64,000 nucleotides of DNA, taken from the NCBI RefSeq assembly GCF_036227105.1, contig NZ_CP109434.1, forward strand, positions 3,662,001 through 3,726,000, read 5' to 3'. Positions 18,520-28,462 of this stretch are shown here, one piece after another. Source of the stretch: Amycolatopsis sp. NBC_01488 (GTDB taxonomy: Bacteria; Actinomycetota; Actinomycetes; Mycobacteriales; Pseudonocardiaceae). Position 1 is the stretch's first letter; every line of letters begins with the position of its first letter. Under the pieces are notes generated by a model that was given only the letters and a program-made list of their open reading frames with translations, was not told the DNA's origin and did no database searches. A program made the position numbers and the translations under genes.

Positions 18520-19812
18520 CTACTTCAGCGCTTTGACCAGTGCGGGGACGAAGACCGACGCGTCGACCGTGCCCCAGCCGCTTGCGACGTCGAAGCCCTT
18601 CGCCGCGGTGAAGCCGACGACGCCGTCCTGGCTGTTGTCGCCTTCGGTCACGTCGACGATGCCCGCCTTGGTGCCCGCCGGGCCCAGCTTCGTGTACAGC
18701 ACCGGGTTGATCTGGCCGAGCTTGCCGTGCTTGGCCTGCACCGCGAGCGCGAGCACGCCGGCGAACAGCGGCGCGGACTGCGAAGTGCCGTGCACGCCTT
18801 CCATGCTGATGTCCGGGAACGAGCGCATCTTGCTGCCGGTGATCTTCTTGACGCCGTCCTGCCAGTTCGGCCGCGCGTACGCCTTCGACAGCCCGGCGCC
18901 CTCGGCGAACCCGTCGTCGGCGACGTTCACCAGGTCGTCCGCCTTGGTGCGGGTGCCGTTCGCGTCGAGGTGCAGCTGCGTGCCGCCGAGCGTCGTGACG
19001 CGCGGGTCGGACGCCGGCCAGCTCGCGACGCGGTACGGGTAGTTGCCCGGGCCGTAGAGGTAGCCGCCGGTCGGGCCGTCGTCGCCGGAAGAGGCGACCA
19101 TCGTGATGCCCGCCTTGCTCGCGCGGTCGAGCGCCGGGTCGAGCGTCTTGATCGAGTCGAACGACGGGAAGTTCTCTTCCGTCGTGCCGAAGCTCATCGA
19201 AATGACGTCGACCAGCTTGTGCTCGGTCATGTAGTCGACCGCGTGCATCATCTCCGGCAGGCCGGTGAAGCCCTGCGTCTCGGCGACCGGCGTCGCCGCG
19301 ACGATGATCTTCGCGTTCGGCGCCATGGCGTGCATCATCGTGACGTCGAGGTCGGTCTCGCCACCCCAGCCCTGGCAGGTGGCGGTGTCGACGCCGGGGT
19401 CGGTGCACGCGGGCACCGGACCGGACGGCTGGATGACCTCGACGTTCGCCGGCGGCAGGCCGTGGTTCTTCGAGTACGTGTCGAGAACCTGCTTGACCTG
19501 GTCGTCACCGAAGGACACCAGCGTCGCGACGGTGCTGCCCGCGCCGGTGATGCCGGCGTTCCACAGTTTCGTCGCGTTGTACGCGGTGCTCTCCTTCGGC
19601 AGCGACGCCATCGCCGCTTCGAGCTTCGCGACGCGCTTCTGCACGGTGTCGGCGCCGACGAACGACTGCGCCGCCGGCGAGAAGTGGTGCTTCGAGGGCT
19701 GGTGCCCGGCGTTCGGCGTGCTCGGCACGGGCGTCGCGCCGGCGGGCGCGGCGAACGCGGTGACGAGCAGTGTGGCGCTCGCGAGCAGGCCCGCGGTTGC
19801 GCGCAATCTCAT
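18520..19812 (-). CDS. Secreted sedolisin-type serine-carboxyl peptidase (S53)
   Basis: A 430-residue exported protease. It has a Sec signal peptide (RLRATAGLLASATLLVTAFA, cleavage near GATP). Catalytic residues of the sedolisin family are visible: Glu and Asp in GGETDLDVT, the oxyanion Asp in SSGDDG and the nucleophile in HGTSQSAP; a C-terminal Asp/Gly-rich stretch (VDVTEGDNSQDG) fits the calcium site. There is no long N-terminal pro-domain, unlike most S53 enzymes, so it resembles the shorter bacterial type. ATG at 19812 follows GGGGAG. It has no obvious operon partners. Confidence 0.88.
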   Translation of the reverse strand: MRLRATAGLLASATLLVTAFAAPAGATPVPSTPNAGHQPSKHHFSPAAQSFVGADTVQKRVAKLEAAMASLPKESTAYNATKLWNAGITGAGSTVATLVSFGDDQVKQVLDTYSKNHGLPPANVEVIQPSGPVPACTDPGVDTATCQGWGGETDLDVTMMHAMAPNAKIIVAATPVAETQGFTGLPEMMHAVDYMTEHKLVDVISMSFGTTEENFPSFDSIKTLDPALDRASKAGITMVASSGDDGPTGGYLYGPGNYPYRVASWPASDPRVTTLGGTQLHLDANGTRTKADDLVNVADDGFAEGAGLSKAYARPNWQDGVKKITGSKMRSFPDISMEGVHGTSQSAPLFAGVLALAVQAKHGKLGQINPVLYTKLGPAGTKAGIVDVTEGDNSQDGVVGFTAAKGFDVASGWGTVDASVFVPALVKALK

Positions 19813-19943
19813 GCTGTTCTCCCCGGGAGTCGTGGAAACTCCACCCTGGCGAGACCGGCGGGCGCGCAACATCGACTTTCGTCTTTCCTTTTAGGAGGAA
19901 AGCACCCCCGACGCGCGAGATGTCGTGATCAAGACTTTCGTCG

Positions 19944-21476
19944 TCAACTCCCTTCCGAGCGGTCGCCGTGCAGCAGGCCGCGGACCGTGTCGATCGTGTC
20001 CGCTTCCGCCGGGTCCTTGTCCGGGCGGTACCGGACCACCCTGGCGAACCGCAGCGCGAGGCCGCCCGGGTAGCGCGTGCTCACCTGGGCGCTGTCCAGC
20101 TCGATCTCCACCACGACCTCGGGGCGGACGTACACCGTCCAGTCGTCGCGATGGGTCTCGATCTCCTGGAACGTCCTCGTCTGCCACGCGAGGATCTCGT
20201 CGGTCATGCCCTTGAACGTCTTGCCCACCATGATCGGCGGCCCGCCGTCCGGGTCTCGGGCGCCCAGGTGCAGGTTCGACAGCGTGCCCGTGCGCCGGCC
20301 GTGGCCCCATTCCGCCGCGAGCACCACCAGGTCGATCGTGTGCACCGGCTTGACCTTCAGCCACGCGCGCCCGCGCCGGCCCGCCGCGTACGGCGACGCC
20401 AGGTCCTTCACCATCACCCCTTCGTGCCCGGCCTCCATCGCCGCTTCCAGCACGACGGAAGCCCGCGCGGTGCCGATCTCGCCGGGGATCACGTGCGCGC
20501 CGGCGACCTCGCGCAGCGCCGCGTTGCGTTCGGACAGCGGCGCGTCCAGCAGGTCGACGCCGTCGAGGTGCAGGCAGTCGAAGAAGTACGGCCGCAGCAG
20601 CAACGCCTTGACCTGCTCCTCGCGCGTGCTGCCGAACCGGCTCATCGTGTCCTGGAACGGCCGCGGCCGACCGGCGTCGGTCAGGGCGAGCGTTTCGCCG
20701 TCCAGCACCACCGACTCGCACGGCAGCGCCCGCACGAGCTCGACCAGCTCCTGGACGCTGGAGGTGATCTCGCGCAGCGTCCGCGTCCAGACGTGCACCT
20801 CGTCGCCCTGGCGGTGCACCTGGATCCGGGCACCGTCCATCTTGTACTCGACGATCGCCTCGGCGTGCTCGGCGACGGCTTCATCCAGCGACTCCGCCGG
20901 GGACGCCAGCATCGGCTTGATCGGCGTGCCCAGCGTCAGCCGGAACTCCGCCAGCGCCGCCTGCCCGCCGGTCAGCGCCGCGACGCCGGTGATGCCGAGC
21001 TTCCCGGACAGCATGAACGCGCGCCGCACGTCCTCGGCCGGCACCTCGGCCGCCGCCGCGATCGCGTCGACCATCACGCCCTCCAGGGCGCCCTGCCTCA
21101 GCTCGCCGGTGACCAGCCGGAACAGGAACTGCTGCTCCTCCTCGGTGAGCCGGACGAACAGCGCCCGCAGCACGTCCTGCCGCCGCGTCGAGGAGCCCGT
21201 GCCCGCCGCTACGCCCGCGGCCTCTGTCAAGGCCGCGTCCACCTCCAGCACCGTGATCACCGGCGATGCGGCGGGCGACGCGCCGAGTCCGGCCAGGGTG
21301 CGCCAGCCCGCACCCAGCCGGTCCTGTGCCGTCTGCCCGGTCAGGTACGCGATCACCGTGGCCAGCTCGGTGAACTCGGCCGCGCGCAGCAGGGCGGCCA
21401 GGACGGCGATCTTCGCCTTCCTGGACCGCGTCGCCGCCAGTTCGGCGGACGCCCGGACTATCTCGCTCAGCAACAC
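19944..21476 (-). CDS. ligB: ATP-dependent DNA ligase
   Basis: A 510-residue ATP-dependent DNA ligase. It contains a DNA-binding N-terminal domain (about 1-190), the adenylation motif EYKMDGAR with the AMP-accepting Lys (about 213), motif III FFDCLHLDG, motif IV EGVMVKD, motif V WLKVKP and a C-terminal OB fold. It has the size and layout of mycobacterial LigB (Rv3062), a ligase additional to the essential NAD-dependent LigA and used in repair. The GTG at 21476 gives the family length. It is followed after 131 bp by the S53 protease gene. Confidence 0.92.
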   Translation of the reverse strand: MLLSEIVRASAELAATRSRKAKIAVLAALLRAAEFTELATVIAYLTGQTAQDRLGAGWRTLAGLGASPAASPVITVLEVDAALTEAAGVAAGTGSSTRRQDVLRALFVRLTEEEQQFLFRLVTGELRQGALEGVMVDAIAAAAEVPAEDVRRAFMLSGKLGITGVAALTGGQAALAEFRLTLGTPIKPMLASPAESLDEAVAEHAEAIVEYKMDGARIQVHRQGDEVHVWTRTLREITSSVQELVELVRALPCESVVLDGETLALTDAGRPRPFQDTMSRFGSTREEQVKALLLRPYFFDCLHLDGVDLLDAPLSERNAALREVAGAHVIPGEIGTARASVVLEAAMEAGHEGVMVKDLASPYAAGRRGRAWLKVKPVHTIDLVVLAAEWGHGRRTGTLSNLHLGARDPDGGPPIMVGKTFKGMTDEILAWQTRTFQEIETHRDDWTVYVRPEVVVEIELDSAQVSTRYPGGLALRFARVVRYRPDKDPAEADTIDTVRGLLHGDRSEGS

Positions 21477-21516
21477 CCGGACATCATGACCCGCACCACC
21501 GACAATTTCCGGATGA

Positions 21517-23199
21517 CTAGATGTCGGGCCTGGTGCAGTGGGGGTCGAGCAGGCCGTCCTTGGCCACGCACGGCGTGTACCCGGCGTCCTGCAGCTCGGC
21601 CCGCGCGGTCGGGCTCGCCAGGTAGTCGAGGAACCGCTTCAGCACGCTCCCGTTCGACGGCACGCCCTTGGTGTAGAGGTACTCGACGGTCCAAAACCGG
21701 TATCCGGCGTCCACGGTCGTGACGTCGGGGTAGTGGCCGTCGAGCTGCACGATCGTCACCTGCTGGTCGCGGGCGGCTGCTGTCTTGGCCGCCGGGACGT
21801 CGGCGTACCCGATCGCGCCCGGTACCGCGCCGACCTCGGTGAGCACCTCGGCGGTCGTGCCGCGCTCGCAGCGCGTGGTCGCCGCCGCCGGGTCGCGCTC
21901 CGGCTTGCGGCACGAATCCGACGTCAGCCGGTCCTCCGCGCCGCCGAGGACCTTCTGCTCGAACGTCTTGCGCGTGCCCGACTCCTGCCCGCGCCCGACG
22001 ATCCCGATCGGCACGGACGGGCCCGGCCGCAGCTGGTCCCAGTTGCGCACCCGGCCGCTGAAGATGTCCTTGACCTGCTGGGTCGTCAGCCGGTCGATCC
22101 CGGCGGCCCGGTTGACGACCAGGCTGTACACGACCACCGCGACGGCCTTCGTCTCCAGGTCGGGGCCCGCTTCGCCGGAGCGGCCGTCCGAGAGCACCGC
22201 CAGCTCGTCCTTGCCCGCCGCGTCGACCGGGGCCAGCGCGCGGACGCCGGTGACGCTGCCGGTCGCCCGGGTCGTGATGGCCGCGCCGTCGCACTGGCCG
22301 TGGTACTCCGCGGCGATGCTGTCGATGATCGGCACGAACGCGCTCGACCCCTCGACCGCCAGCTTCCCGGTGGCGCACTGCGCCGAGTCGCTCGGCCGGG
22401 ACCACGAGACGAGCAGCGTCGCGAGCAAGGCGCCGGTCAGGAGCACGCCGACCGCCGTCGTGATCACCGGCCAGCCGAACCGGCGCTGCTTGCGGTCGTC
22501 CTTGATCCGGCCGGCGGCGAGCCGGGCGTGGTGGCGGATCTCCTTGCTGATCTCGCCGTCGTGCCCGTCGGACTCCCGCAGCACGACGACCAGCTTGAAC
22601 TTCTCCTTGCGCTTCAGGGAAAGCCGTGCGAACCGCACGCCGTGCCACTCGGGTGCTTCGGGCGGCGGGGCATCGGCGGCGGCCAGCCCGGCGAGCCGTT
22701 TCGGCAGCAAAGCGCGCACTCGGGACAGCTTCACGCCTTCGACCGGCCGTTGCGGCGTGTCCCGCGTGAAGAACTCGAGGCCGTCGCGGACGTGCTGGCG
22801 CAGGCCGTCGTCGGTCGCGTCGGACACGCGCGCGTCCCAGACGATCCGGCTGCCGAAGGTGAACGACAGCGGGATTTCGAAGTCGCCGGGTGCGATGTCG
22901 AACCCGCCGGTGTTGTGGATCCGGATCACCACGACGCTCATCCGGTTCAGCAGCCGCGCGGTCCGCTCCAGCTGCGGATCCGCTTGCGCCGAGCCGTTTT
23001 CGCCGTCGTGCAGGTCGATCGGGGAGAGCCCGATCTTGGAGTTGTAGAGCACCCGGAACGTCAGCCGGCGCCGCCGGATGAAGTAGCGGTCGATGAACGG
23101 CGCGGCGATCGCGACCAGCGCGGCGATCCCCAGGACGAGGCTGCCCGAGTCCGAGCTGAGGATCTCGGCGAGTGACTGCATCGTCGCGCCGACGCCCAC
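21517..23199 (-). CDS. Two-pass membrane protein with extracellular PstS-like substrate-binding domain
   Basis: A 560-residue protein of unusual plan. Membrane segment 1 lies at about 18-36, a folded domain with beta strands and charged helices at about 40-240, membrane segment 2 at about 244-266 (WPVITTAVGVLLTGALLATL), then a periplasmic-binding-protein domain of the phosphate/PstS type (LAVEGSSAFVPIIDSIAAEY, VYSLVVNRAAG, VKDIFSGRVRNW, GRGQESGTRKTFEQ, GAIGYADV). If the topology is right, the middle domain is cytosolic and the binding domain faces outward, which suggests a sensor rather than a transporter. No permease or ATPase is nearby. The GTG at 23199 follows GAGGAG at 7 bases. Confidence 0.75.
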   Translation of the reverse strand: MGVGATMQSLAEILSSDSGSLVLGIAALVAIAAPFIDRYFIRRRRLTFRVLYNSKIGLSPIDLHDGENGSAQADPQLERTARLLNRMSVVVIRIHNTGGFDIAPGDFEIPLSFTFGSRIVWDARVSDATDDGLRQHVRDGLEFFTRDTPQRPVEGVKLSRVRALLPKRLAGLAAADAPPPEAPEWHGVRFARLSLKRKEKFKLVVVLRESDGHDGEISKEIRHHARLAAGRIKDDRKQRRFGWPVITTAVGVLLTGALLATLLVSWSRPSDSAQCATGKLAVEGSSAFVPIIDSIAAEYHGQCDGAAITTRATGSVTGVRALAPVDAAGKDELAVLSDGRSGEAGPDLETKAVAVVVYSLVVNRAAGIDRLTTQQVKDIFSGRVRNWDQLRPGPSVPIGIVGRGQESGTRKTFEQKVLGGAEDRLTSDSCRKPERDPAAATTRCERGTTAEVLTEVGAVPGAIGYADVPAAKTAAARDQQVTIVQLDGHYPDVTTVDAGYRFWTVEYLYTKGVPSNGSVLKRFLDYLASPTARAELQDAGYTPCVAKDGLLDPHCTRPDI

Positions 23200-23250
23200 C
23201 GTGCTGCTCCTCTACCCCCGGCTCCCCAGGTCCAGAAGCCTAGGCAGGCT

Positions 23251-24114
23251 TCACCCGGTGTGGGGTTGCGACGACCGAGTGTTCACCGGTCGTTCATCGG
23301 CGGCGATCCAGCTGGCCAGCAGGCCGAGCGCGCGTTCGGTTTCGGACCCCGGTTCGGCGTGGTAGACGACCAGGCCCTGGTCGGGGTCCTGGGGCAGGCG
23401 CAGCGTCTCGTAGCGCAGCCGCAGCTCGCCGACGACGGGGTTCATCAGTACCTTCCAGCCCTGCGCCTTCTCCTGCACCGCGTGCTCCGCCCACAGCTTC
23501 CGGAACTGCTCGCTCGCCAGCGAAAGCTCGCCGATCAGCTGGGCGAACCCCGGGTCGCCGGGGTGCCTGCCGCTCTCGGCGCGCAGGTTCGCGACCAGCT
23601 CGCGGCACACCGCGTCGTACTCCGGGTGCAGCCGTTTCGCCCGCTCGTCGAGGAAGATCAGCTTCGGCATGTTGGGTTCGTCCAGCTCGGCGAAGGCGAA
23701 CGCGACCGCGCCGCCGAGCGCGTTCCAGGCCAGCACGTCCAGGTACCGCCCGAAGACGAACGCCGGTGCCTGGATCGCGTCGAGCAGCTGCTGCAGCTCG
23801 GGCCGGATCCGCTGCGGCGCGCGCTCGTCGCGGCGCTTCGGCGCGGCCAAGTTGCGCAGGTAGGACTCCTCGCCGGAGTTGAGCCGCAGTGCCCGGGCCA
23901 GCGCGTCGAGGACCGCGTCCGAGACGTTCCTCGCGCGGCCCTGCTCCAGCCGCGTGTAGTAGTCGACGCTGATCCCGGACAGCTGCGCCAGCTCTTCGCG
24001 GCGCAGGCCCTTGACCCGCCGCTGCGTGATTCCGGGCGGCAGGCCCAGGTCGGCGGGGTCCAGTGCGGCGCGACGCGCCTTCAGGAAGGCGCCCAGCTCG
24101 GCTGCGTCACTCAT
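23251..24114 (-). CDS. Helix-turn-helix regulator with MmyB-like ligand-binding domain
   Basis: A 287-residue regulator. Residues about 1-90 are an XRE-type helix-turn-helix (LGAFLKARRAAL, LRREELAQLSGISVDYYTRL, RNVSDAVLDALARAL); residues about 105-270 match the MmyB-like ligand-binding domain common in actinomycetes (LDAIQAPAFVFGRYLDVLAWN, LMNPVVGELRLRYETL). It lies head to head with the aldo/keto reductase gene, 99 bp apart, the usual layout in which such regulators control a neighbouring reductase. ATG at 24114. The ligand is unknown. Confidence 0.86.
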   Translation of the reverse strand: MSDAAELGAFLKARRAALDPADLGLPPGITQRRVKGLRREELAQLSGISVDYYTRLEQGRARNVSDAVLDALARALRLNSGEESYLRNLAAPKRRDERAPQRIRPELQQLLDAIQAPAFVFGRYLDVLAWNALGGAVAFAFAELDEPNMPKLIFLDERAKRLHPEYDAVCRELVANLRAESGRHPGDPGFAQLIGELSLASEQFRKLWAEHAVQEKAQGWKVLMNPVVGELRLRYETLRLPQDPDQGLVVYHAEPGSETERALGLLASWIAADERPVNTRSSQPHTG

Positions 24115-24213
24115 GCCATCAGTATCCCCGGCCCGCGGATTCCTGCCTGGTACTGCCGGACCCAGGTTGAGCGTGACCTGGTCCGGCGCTCTGGCCGCTT
24201 CCAGAGTGGTGGC

Positions 24214-25239
24214 ATGGAACGACGAATTTTGGGCGGCACGGGGATTTCGGTCAGCGAGTACGCGTTCGGCGCGATGATGCTCGGCGAGTGGGGCAACCCG
24301 GACCACGAAGAGGGCGTCAGGATGCTGCACACGGCGCTCGACGCGGGCGTCAACTTCTGGGACACCGCGGACATGTACTCGCACGGTGAGAACGAGCGGA
24401 TCGTCGGCAAGGCCCTGAAGGGCCGTCGCGACGAGGTCGTGCTGGCCACCAAGGGCTTCTTCCGGATGGGGGCCGACCCCAACCAGGGCGGGCTTTCGCG
24501 GCGCTGGCTGACGCGGGCGCTGGACGACAGCCTGCGGCGGCTCGACACCGACCACGTCGACCTCTACCAGGTCCACCGGCCCGACCCGGCGACCGACATC
24601 GAGGAAACGTTGTCGGTGCTGACGGACTTCGTGCGCGCCGGGAAGGTGCGCGCGATCGGGTCGTCGGACTTCCCGGCCGAGCAGATCGTGGAAGCCCAGT
24701 GGGTGGCGGAAAAGCGCGGCCTGGCGCGGTTCCGTGCCGAGCAGCCGCCGTACTCGATCTTCAACCGGGCGATCGAGGCCGCGGTGCTGCCGACCGCCCA
24801 GAAGTACGGCATGGGCGTCCTGACGTGGAGCCCGCTGGCCAGCGGCTGGCTGTCCGGGAAGTACGTCAAGCCGTCCGATGTGGACCTTTCCGAGGGCCGC
24901 CGGACGTTGCAGGCGCACAAGTTCGACCCGGCGCTGCCCGCGAACGCCGGCAAGTTCGAGGCGATCGCGCGGCTCAAGAAGATCGCCGACGACCTGGGCC
25001 GCCCGCTCACGCACCTGGCGACGGCGTTCGTCCGGGCGCACCCCGGCGTGACGTCCGCGATCATCGGCCCGCGCACGCCCGCGCAGCTCGACGACCTGCT
25101 GGCCGGCGCGGACCTCGTCCTCGACGACGACGTGCTGGACCGGATCGACGAGATCGTCCCGCCGGGCACGGACCTCAACTCGGCCGAGAAGGACTACACG
25201 CCGCCGGCGCTGGCGGACAAGCGCCTGCGCCGGCGGTAG
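24214..25239 (+). CDS. Aldo/keto reductase
   Basis: A 341-residue NADPH-dependent oxidoreductase with the beta/alpha barrel of the aldo/keto reductase superfamily. The catalytic tetrad is complete: Asp and Tyr in NFWDTADMYSHG, Lys in VLATKGF and His in YQVHRPDP. The cofactor-binding end shows GPRTPAQLDDLLAG. Subgroup and substrate cannot be told. It is divergent from the MmyB-type regulator, which probably controls it. Its stop is only 3 bases from the convergent fumarase stop. Confidence 0.9.
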   Translation: MERRILGGTGISVSEYAFGAMMLGEWGNPDHEEGVRMLHTALDAGVNFWDTADMYSHGENERIVGKALKGRRDEVVLATKGFFRMGADPNQGGLSRRWLTRALDDSLRRLDTDHVDLYQVHRPDPATDIEETLSVLTDFVRAGKVRAIGSSDFPAEQIVEAQWVAEKRGLARFRAEQPPYSIFNRAIEAAVLPTAQKYGMGVLTWSPLASGWLSGKYVKPSDVDLSEGRRTLQAHKFDPALPANAGKFEAIARLKKIADDLGRPLTHLATAFVRAHPGVTSAIIGPRTPAQLDDLLAGADLVLDDDVLDRIDEIVPPGTDLNSAEKDYTPPALADKRLRRR

Positions 25240-25242
25240 CGG

Positions 25243-26640
25243 TCACTTGCCGCCGCGGGCCATGCGGAGGACGTCGAGCGCCTCGTCGAGCTGCTGTTCG
25301 GTGAGCTTGCCGTCCTTCACGTAGCCGCGCTCGATGACGACCTCGCGGATCGTCTTCAGCTCCTTCAACGCCTGCTTCGCGACCGCGGCGGCTTCTTCGT
25401 AGCCGATGTACTTGTTCAACGGCGTCACGATCGACGGCGAGCCCTCCGCGTAGGTGCGGGCGCGGTCCACGTTGGCTTTGACGCCGTCGAAGACCTTGTC
25501 CGCCAGCAGCCGCGAGACGGCCGCGAGCAGGCGCGCCGACTCGAGGACGTTGCGGGCGATCACCGGCAGGTTGACGTTCAGCTGGAAGTTGCCCGCGGCG
25601 CCCGCGAACGCCACCGCCGCGTCGTTGCCGATCACCTGCGCGACGACCTGCAGCGTCGCCTCCGGGATCACCGGGTTCACCTTGCCGGGCATGATCGACG
25701 AGCCGGGCTGCAGGTCCGGCAGCGCCAGCTCGGCCAATCCGGTGCGCGGGCCGGAACCCAGCCAGCGCAGGTCGTTCGCGATCTTGTTGAGCGACACGGC
25801 GATCGTGCGCAGGTGCCCGGACGTCTCGACGACGCTGTCCTGCGTCGCCTGCGCCTCGAAGTGGTCGCGGGCCTCGGTCAGCGGCAACCCGGTCACCGTC
25901 GCGAGTTCGGCGGCGACGCCGGAGCCGAAGCCGTCCGGCGCGTTGAGGCCCGACCCGACGGCCGTGCCGCCGATCGGCAGCTCGCCGAGGCGCGGCAGGC
26001 CCGACTTCAGCCGCTCGACGCCGAACCGGACCTGCGACGCCCACGCGCCGGCCTCCTGGCCGAGCGTGATCGGCACGGCGTCCATCAGGTGCGTGCGCCC
26101 GGACTTCACGACGTCGGCCCACTCCGCGGCCCGGACCTCGATCGCGCCGGCGAGGTATTCGAGCGCGGGGATGACGTCCTTGAGGACGGCTTCGGTCGCG
26201 GCGACGTGGATGGTCGTCGGGAAGGTGTCGTTCGACGACTGCGACGCGTTGACGTGGTCGTTCGGGTGCACGTCCCGGCCGAGGGCCCGGGTGGCGAGGG
26301 TCGCGATGACCTCGTTGGCGTTCATGTTCGACGACGTCCCCGAGCCGGTCTGGAAGACGTCGATCGGGAAGTGCGCGTCGTGCGCGCCCTCGGCGACCTC
26401 GTCGGCGGCGGCCGCGATGGCGTTCGCGACGTCGGCGTCGAGCACGCCCAGCTTGAGGTTCACCCGCGCGGCGGCGGCCTTGAGCAGGCCGAGCGCACGG
26501 ATCTGGGCGCGCTCCAGGCCCCGGCCGGAGATGGGGAAGTTCTCGACGGCCCGCTGGGTCTGCGCGCGGTAGAGCGCGTCGGCAGGCACGCGGACCTCGC
26601 CCATGGTGTCGTGTTCGATCCGGTATTCCTGATCAGCCAT
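25243..26640 (-). CDS. fumC: Class II fumarate hydratase
   Basis: A 465-residue fumarase that interconverts fumarate and malate in the TCA cycle as a cytosolic homotetramer. The fumarase/aspartase signature [11 protein letters not shown] (about 318-328) is present, as are [10 protein letters not shown] and [10 protein letters not shown], which contribute to the active site. The length is normal for class II enzymes. ATG at 26640. In the comparable M. tuberculosis segment fum (Rv1098c) also neighbours glpX (Rv1099c); here four genes lie between them. Confidence 0.94.
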   Translation of the reverse strand: MADQEYRIEHDTMGEVRVPADALYRAQTQRAVENFPISGRGLERAQIRALGLLKAAAARVNLKLGVLDADVANAIAAAADEVAEGAHDAHFPIDVFQTGSGTSSNMNANEVIATLATRALGRDVHPNDHVNASQSSNDTFPTTIHVAATEAVLKDVIPALEYLAGAIEVRAAEWADVVKSGRTHLMDAVPITLGQEAGAWASQVRFGVERLKSGLPRLGELPIGGTAVGSGLNAPDGFGSGVAAELATVTGLPLTEARDHFEAQATQDSVVETSGHLRTIAVSLNKIANDLRWLGSGPRTGLAELALPDLQPGSSIMPGKVNPVIPEATLQVVAQVIGNDAAVAFAGAAGNFQLNVNLPVIARNVLESARLLAAVSRLLADKVFDGVKANVDRARTYAEGSPSIVTPLNKYIGYEEAAAVAKQALKELKTIREVVIERGYVKDGKLTEQQLDEALDVLRMARGGK

Positions 26641-26667
26641 GACACCGATTCTGGACCTGTTCGCGGG

Positions 26668-27291
26668 TCACCGCGTGGTGGCGTTGCGCACCCTGCGCCG
26701 TTCGCCGAGCACCGCCGTGACGACGATCGCCGCCACCAGGCTCGCCACGCCCAAGCACGCGAACACCAGCGGCACCGTCGGGTCCTGCCGCCCCGGGAGC
26801 TGGGTCGCGACGAGTCCGTCAGGATCCTCGACGACAGTCACCCGGCTGCCGACCGTCAGGCGCGTACCCACCCCCGGGTCGAGTGAACCCGGGCTCCCGT
26901 CCGGGTTCCGCAGGTCGTACGTGTAGTCGATCCCGGCCTTCAGGCGCTGCGCGGACTCCGCGGTCACCAGCACTTCGACCGGCTTTCCCCGCGAAAGCAG
27001 GACTTCGTCGCCCGCCGCGAGCCAGCCGCCCTGCAACGCGGCGAGCACCGGCAGCAGCCCGAGCAGCGCGAGCGGGAGCCCCGTCCGGGCCAGCCAGCGG
27101 CCGAACGCGACCAGGGCCGCGAAAGCCACGAAGACGAACGGGAGAAAACCCACCGGCGAAGCCGACGGCAGCCCGAGCCACACCGCGAGAACGAGCCAGC
27201 CGTGCAGCACCACTGTCGCCGCGGTCGCGCTCAGCAGCGTCCGCCGCACACCCCACGGCGGGCGCCGGTCGTCCGGGCGCCTGTGTCGCAC
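26668..27291 (-). CDS. Membrane protein, DUF3592-like
   Basis: A 207-residue protein with three or four membrane segments (about 22-40, 45-65, 70-90 and 175-198) and an extracytoplasmic beta-rich domain between the last two (VLVTAESAQRLKAGIDYTYD, GTRLTVGSRVTVVEDPDG). This plan suits a DUF3592-type domain. Function is unknown. It lies 27 bp upstream of fumC on the same strand, so an operon is possible. The GTG start at 27291 is uncertain. Confidence 0.68.
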   Translation of the reverse strand: MRHRRPDDRRPPWGVRRTLLSATAATVVLHGWLVLAVWLGLPSASPVGFLPFVFVAFAALVAFGRWLARTGLPLALLGLLPVLAALQGGWLAAGDEVLLSRGKPVEVLVTAESAQRLKAGIDYTYDLRNPDGSPGSLDPGVGTRLTVGSRVTVVEDPDGLVATQLPGRQDPTVPLVFACLGVASLVAAIVVTAVLGERRRVRNATTR

Positions 27292-27368
27292 CCCGTCGAG
27301 TGAACTCCGATCCGGCTAGGATCGGCTGTGTTCTCGATCACCGCCATCCACCACTGGCTGGAGCGAGC

Positions 27369-28358
27369 ATGACTGAAGCTTCTGGGGACTCCTACGACCT
27401 CGTGATCATCGGCGCGGGCCCGACCGGGCTGTTCGCCGCCTACTACGCCGGGTTCCGCGGCCTTTCCATGGCGGTGGTCGACTCGCTGCCCGAACCCGGT
27501 GGCCAGGTGACGGCGATGTACCCCGAGAAGATGATCTACGACGTCGGCGGGTTCGCCGAAGTCCGCGGCCGCGACCTGGTCGACGGCCTCGTGCAGCAAG
27601 CCGCGCCGTGGAAGCCGAAGTACCTGCTGGGGCGCAAGGCCGAAAAGCTGGAGACGCTCGAAAACGGCGTCGAGCTCACCCTCGACGGCGGCAAGACCCT
27701 CAAAGCCGGCGCGGTGCTGATCACCGCGGGCATCGGCGAGTTCACCCCGCGCCCGCTGCCCGCCGGCGACGGCTGGCTCGGCCGCGGCATGGTCCACTTC
27801 GTCCCGTCGCTGCAGGCGCACGCGGGGCAGCACGTCGTGGTCGTCGGCGGCGGCGACTCGGCGTTCGACTGGATCCTCGCGCTGCACCCGGTCGCTGCGA
27901 GCGTGACGCTGGTGCACCGCCGCGCCAAGTTCCGCGCCGCCGAGTCGATCGTGCGGCAGGCGCGCGAGCTTGGCACCCGGATCATCACCGACGCCGAGGT
28001 CACGCGGTTCGTCGAGAACGAGAGTGGCGCGCTCGAAGCCGTCGACGTCTCGATCAAGGGCGCCGGCGACGAGCGGCTGCCGGCCAACGCCGTCGTCGCG
28101 GCGCTCGGGTTCACCGCCGACCTCGGCCCGATCGAAAGCTGGGGCCTGGAAATCAGCCACCGCGCCATCGCCGTCGACTCGACGATGGCGACCGCACGCG
28201 AACGCGTCTACGCCGCCGGCGACGTCGCCGCGTACCCGGGGAAGGTCAAGCTGATCGCGACCGGCTTCGGCGAGGCCGCGACAGCCGTCAACAACATCGC
28301 CGTCGCGCTCGACCCGGACGCCCACCTGTTCCCGGGCCACTCGAGCAACGCAGAGTAG
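27369..28358 (+). CDS. Ferredoxin/flavodoxin-NADP reductase, YumC type
   Basis: A 329-residue flavoprotein of the thioredoxin-reductase-like ferredoxin-NADP reductase family. FAD-binding GAGPTGLFAAYY (about 16-27) and GDVAAYPGK, and NADPH-binding VVGGGDSAFDW, are intact. The CxxC redox pair of true thioredoxin reductases is absent, which supports the YumC assignment. It passes electrons between NADPH and ferredoxin or flavodoxin. ATG at 27369 follows GGAG. The motif PGGQVTAMYPEK is diagnostic of this branch. Confidence 0.9.
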   Translation: MTEASGDSYDLVIIGAGPTGLFAAYYAGFRGLSMAVVDSLPEPGGQVTAMYPEKMIYDVGGFAEVRGRDLVDGLVQQAAPWKPKYLLGRKAEKLETLENGVELTLDGGKTLKAGAVLITAGIGEFTPRPLPAGDGWLGRGMVHFVPSLQAHAGQHVVVVGGGDSAFDWILALHPVAASVTLVHRRAKFRAAESIVRQARELGTRIITDAEVTRFVENESGALEAVDVSIKGAGDERLPANAVVAALGFTADLGPIESWGLEISHRAIAVDSTMATARERVYAAGDVAAYPGKVKLIATGFGEAATAVNNIAVALDPDAHLFPGHSSNAE

Positions 28359-28462
28359 TAATCCGGCCAAAAGTAGGCCGCCCCCCACGCGGCACGTGAC
28401 CGTTGCTACGAAGTCGTTCGGCCGTGACTGTGGTCGGATTACTGCTCATCGGCACAGTAGGG

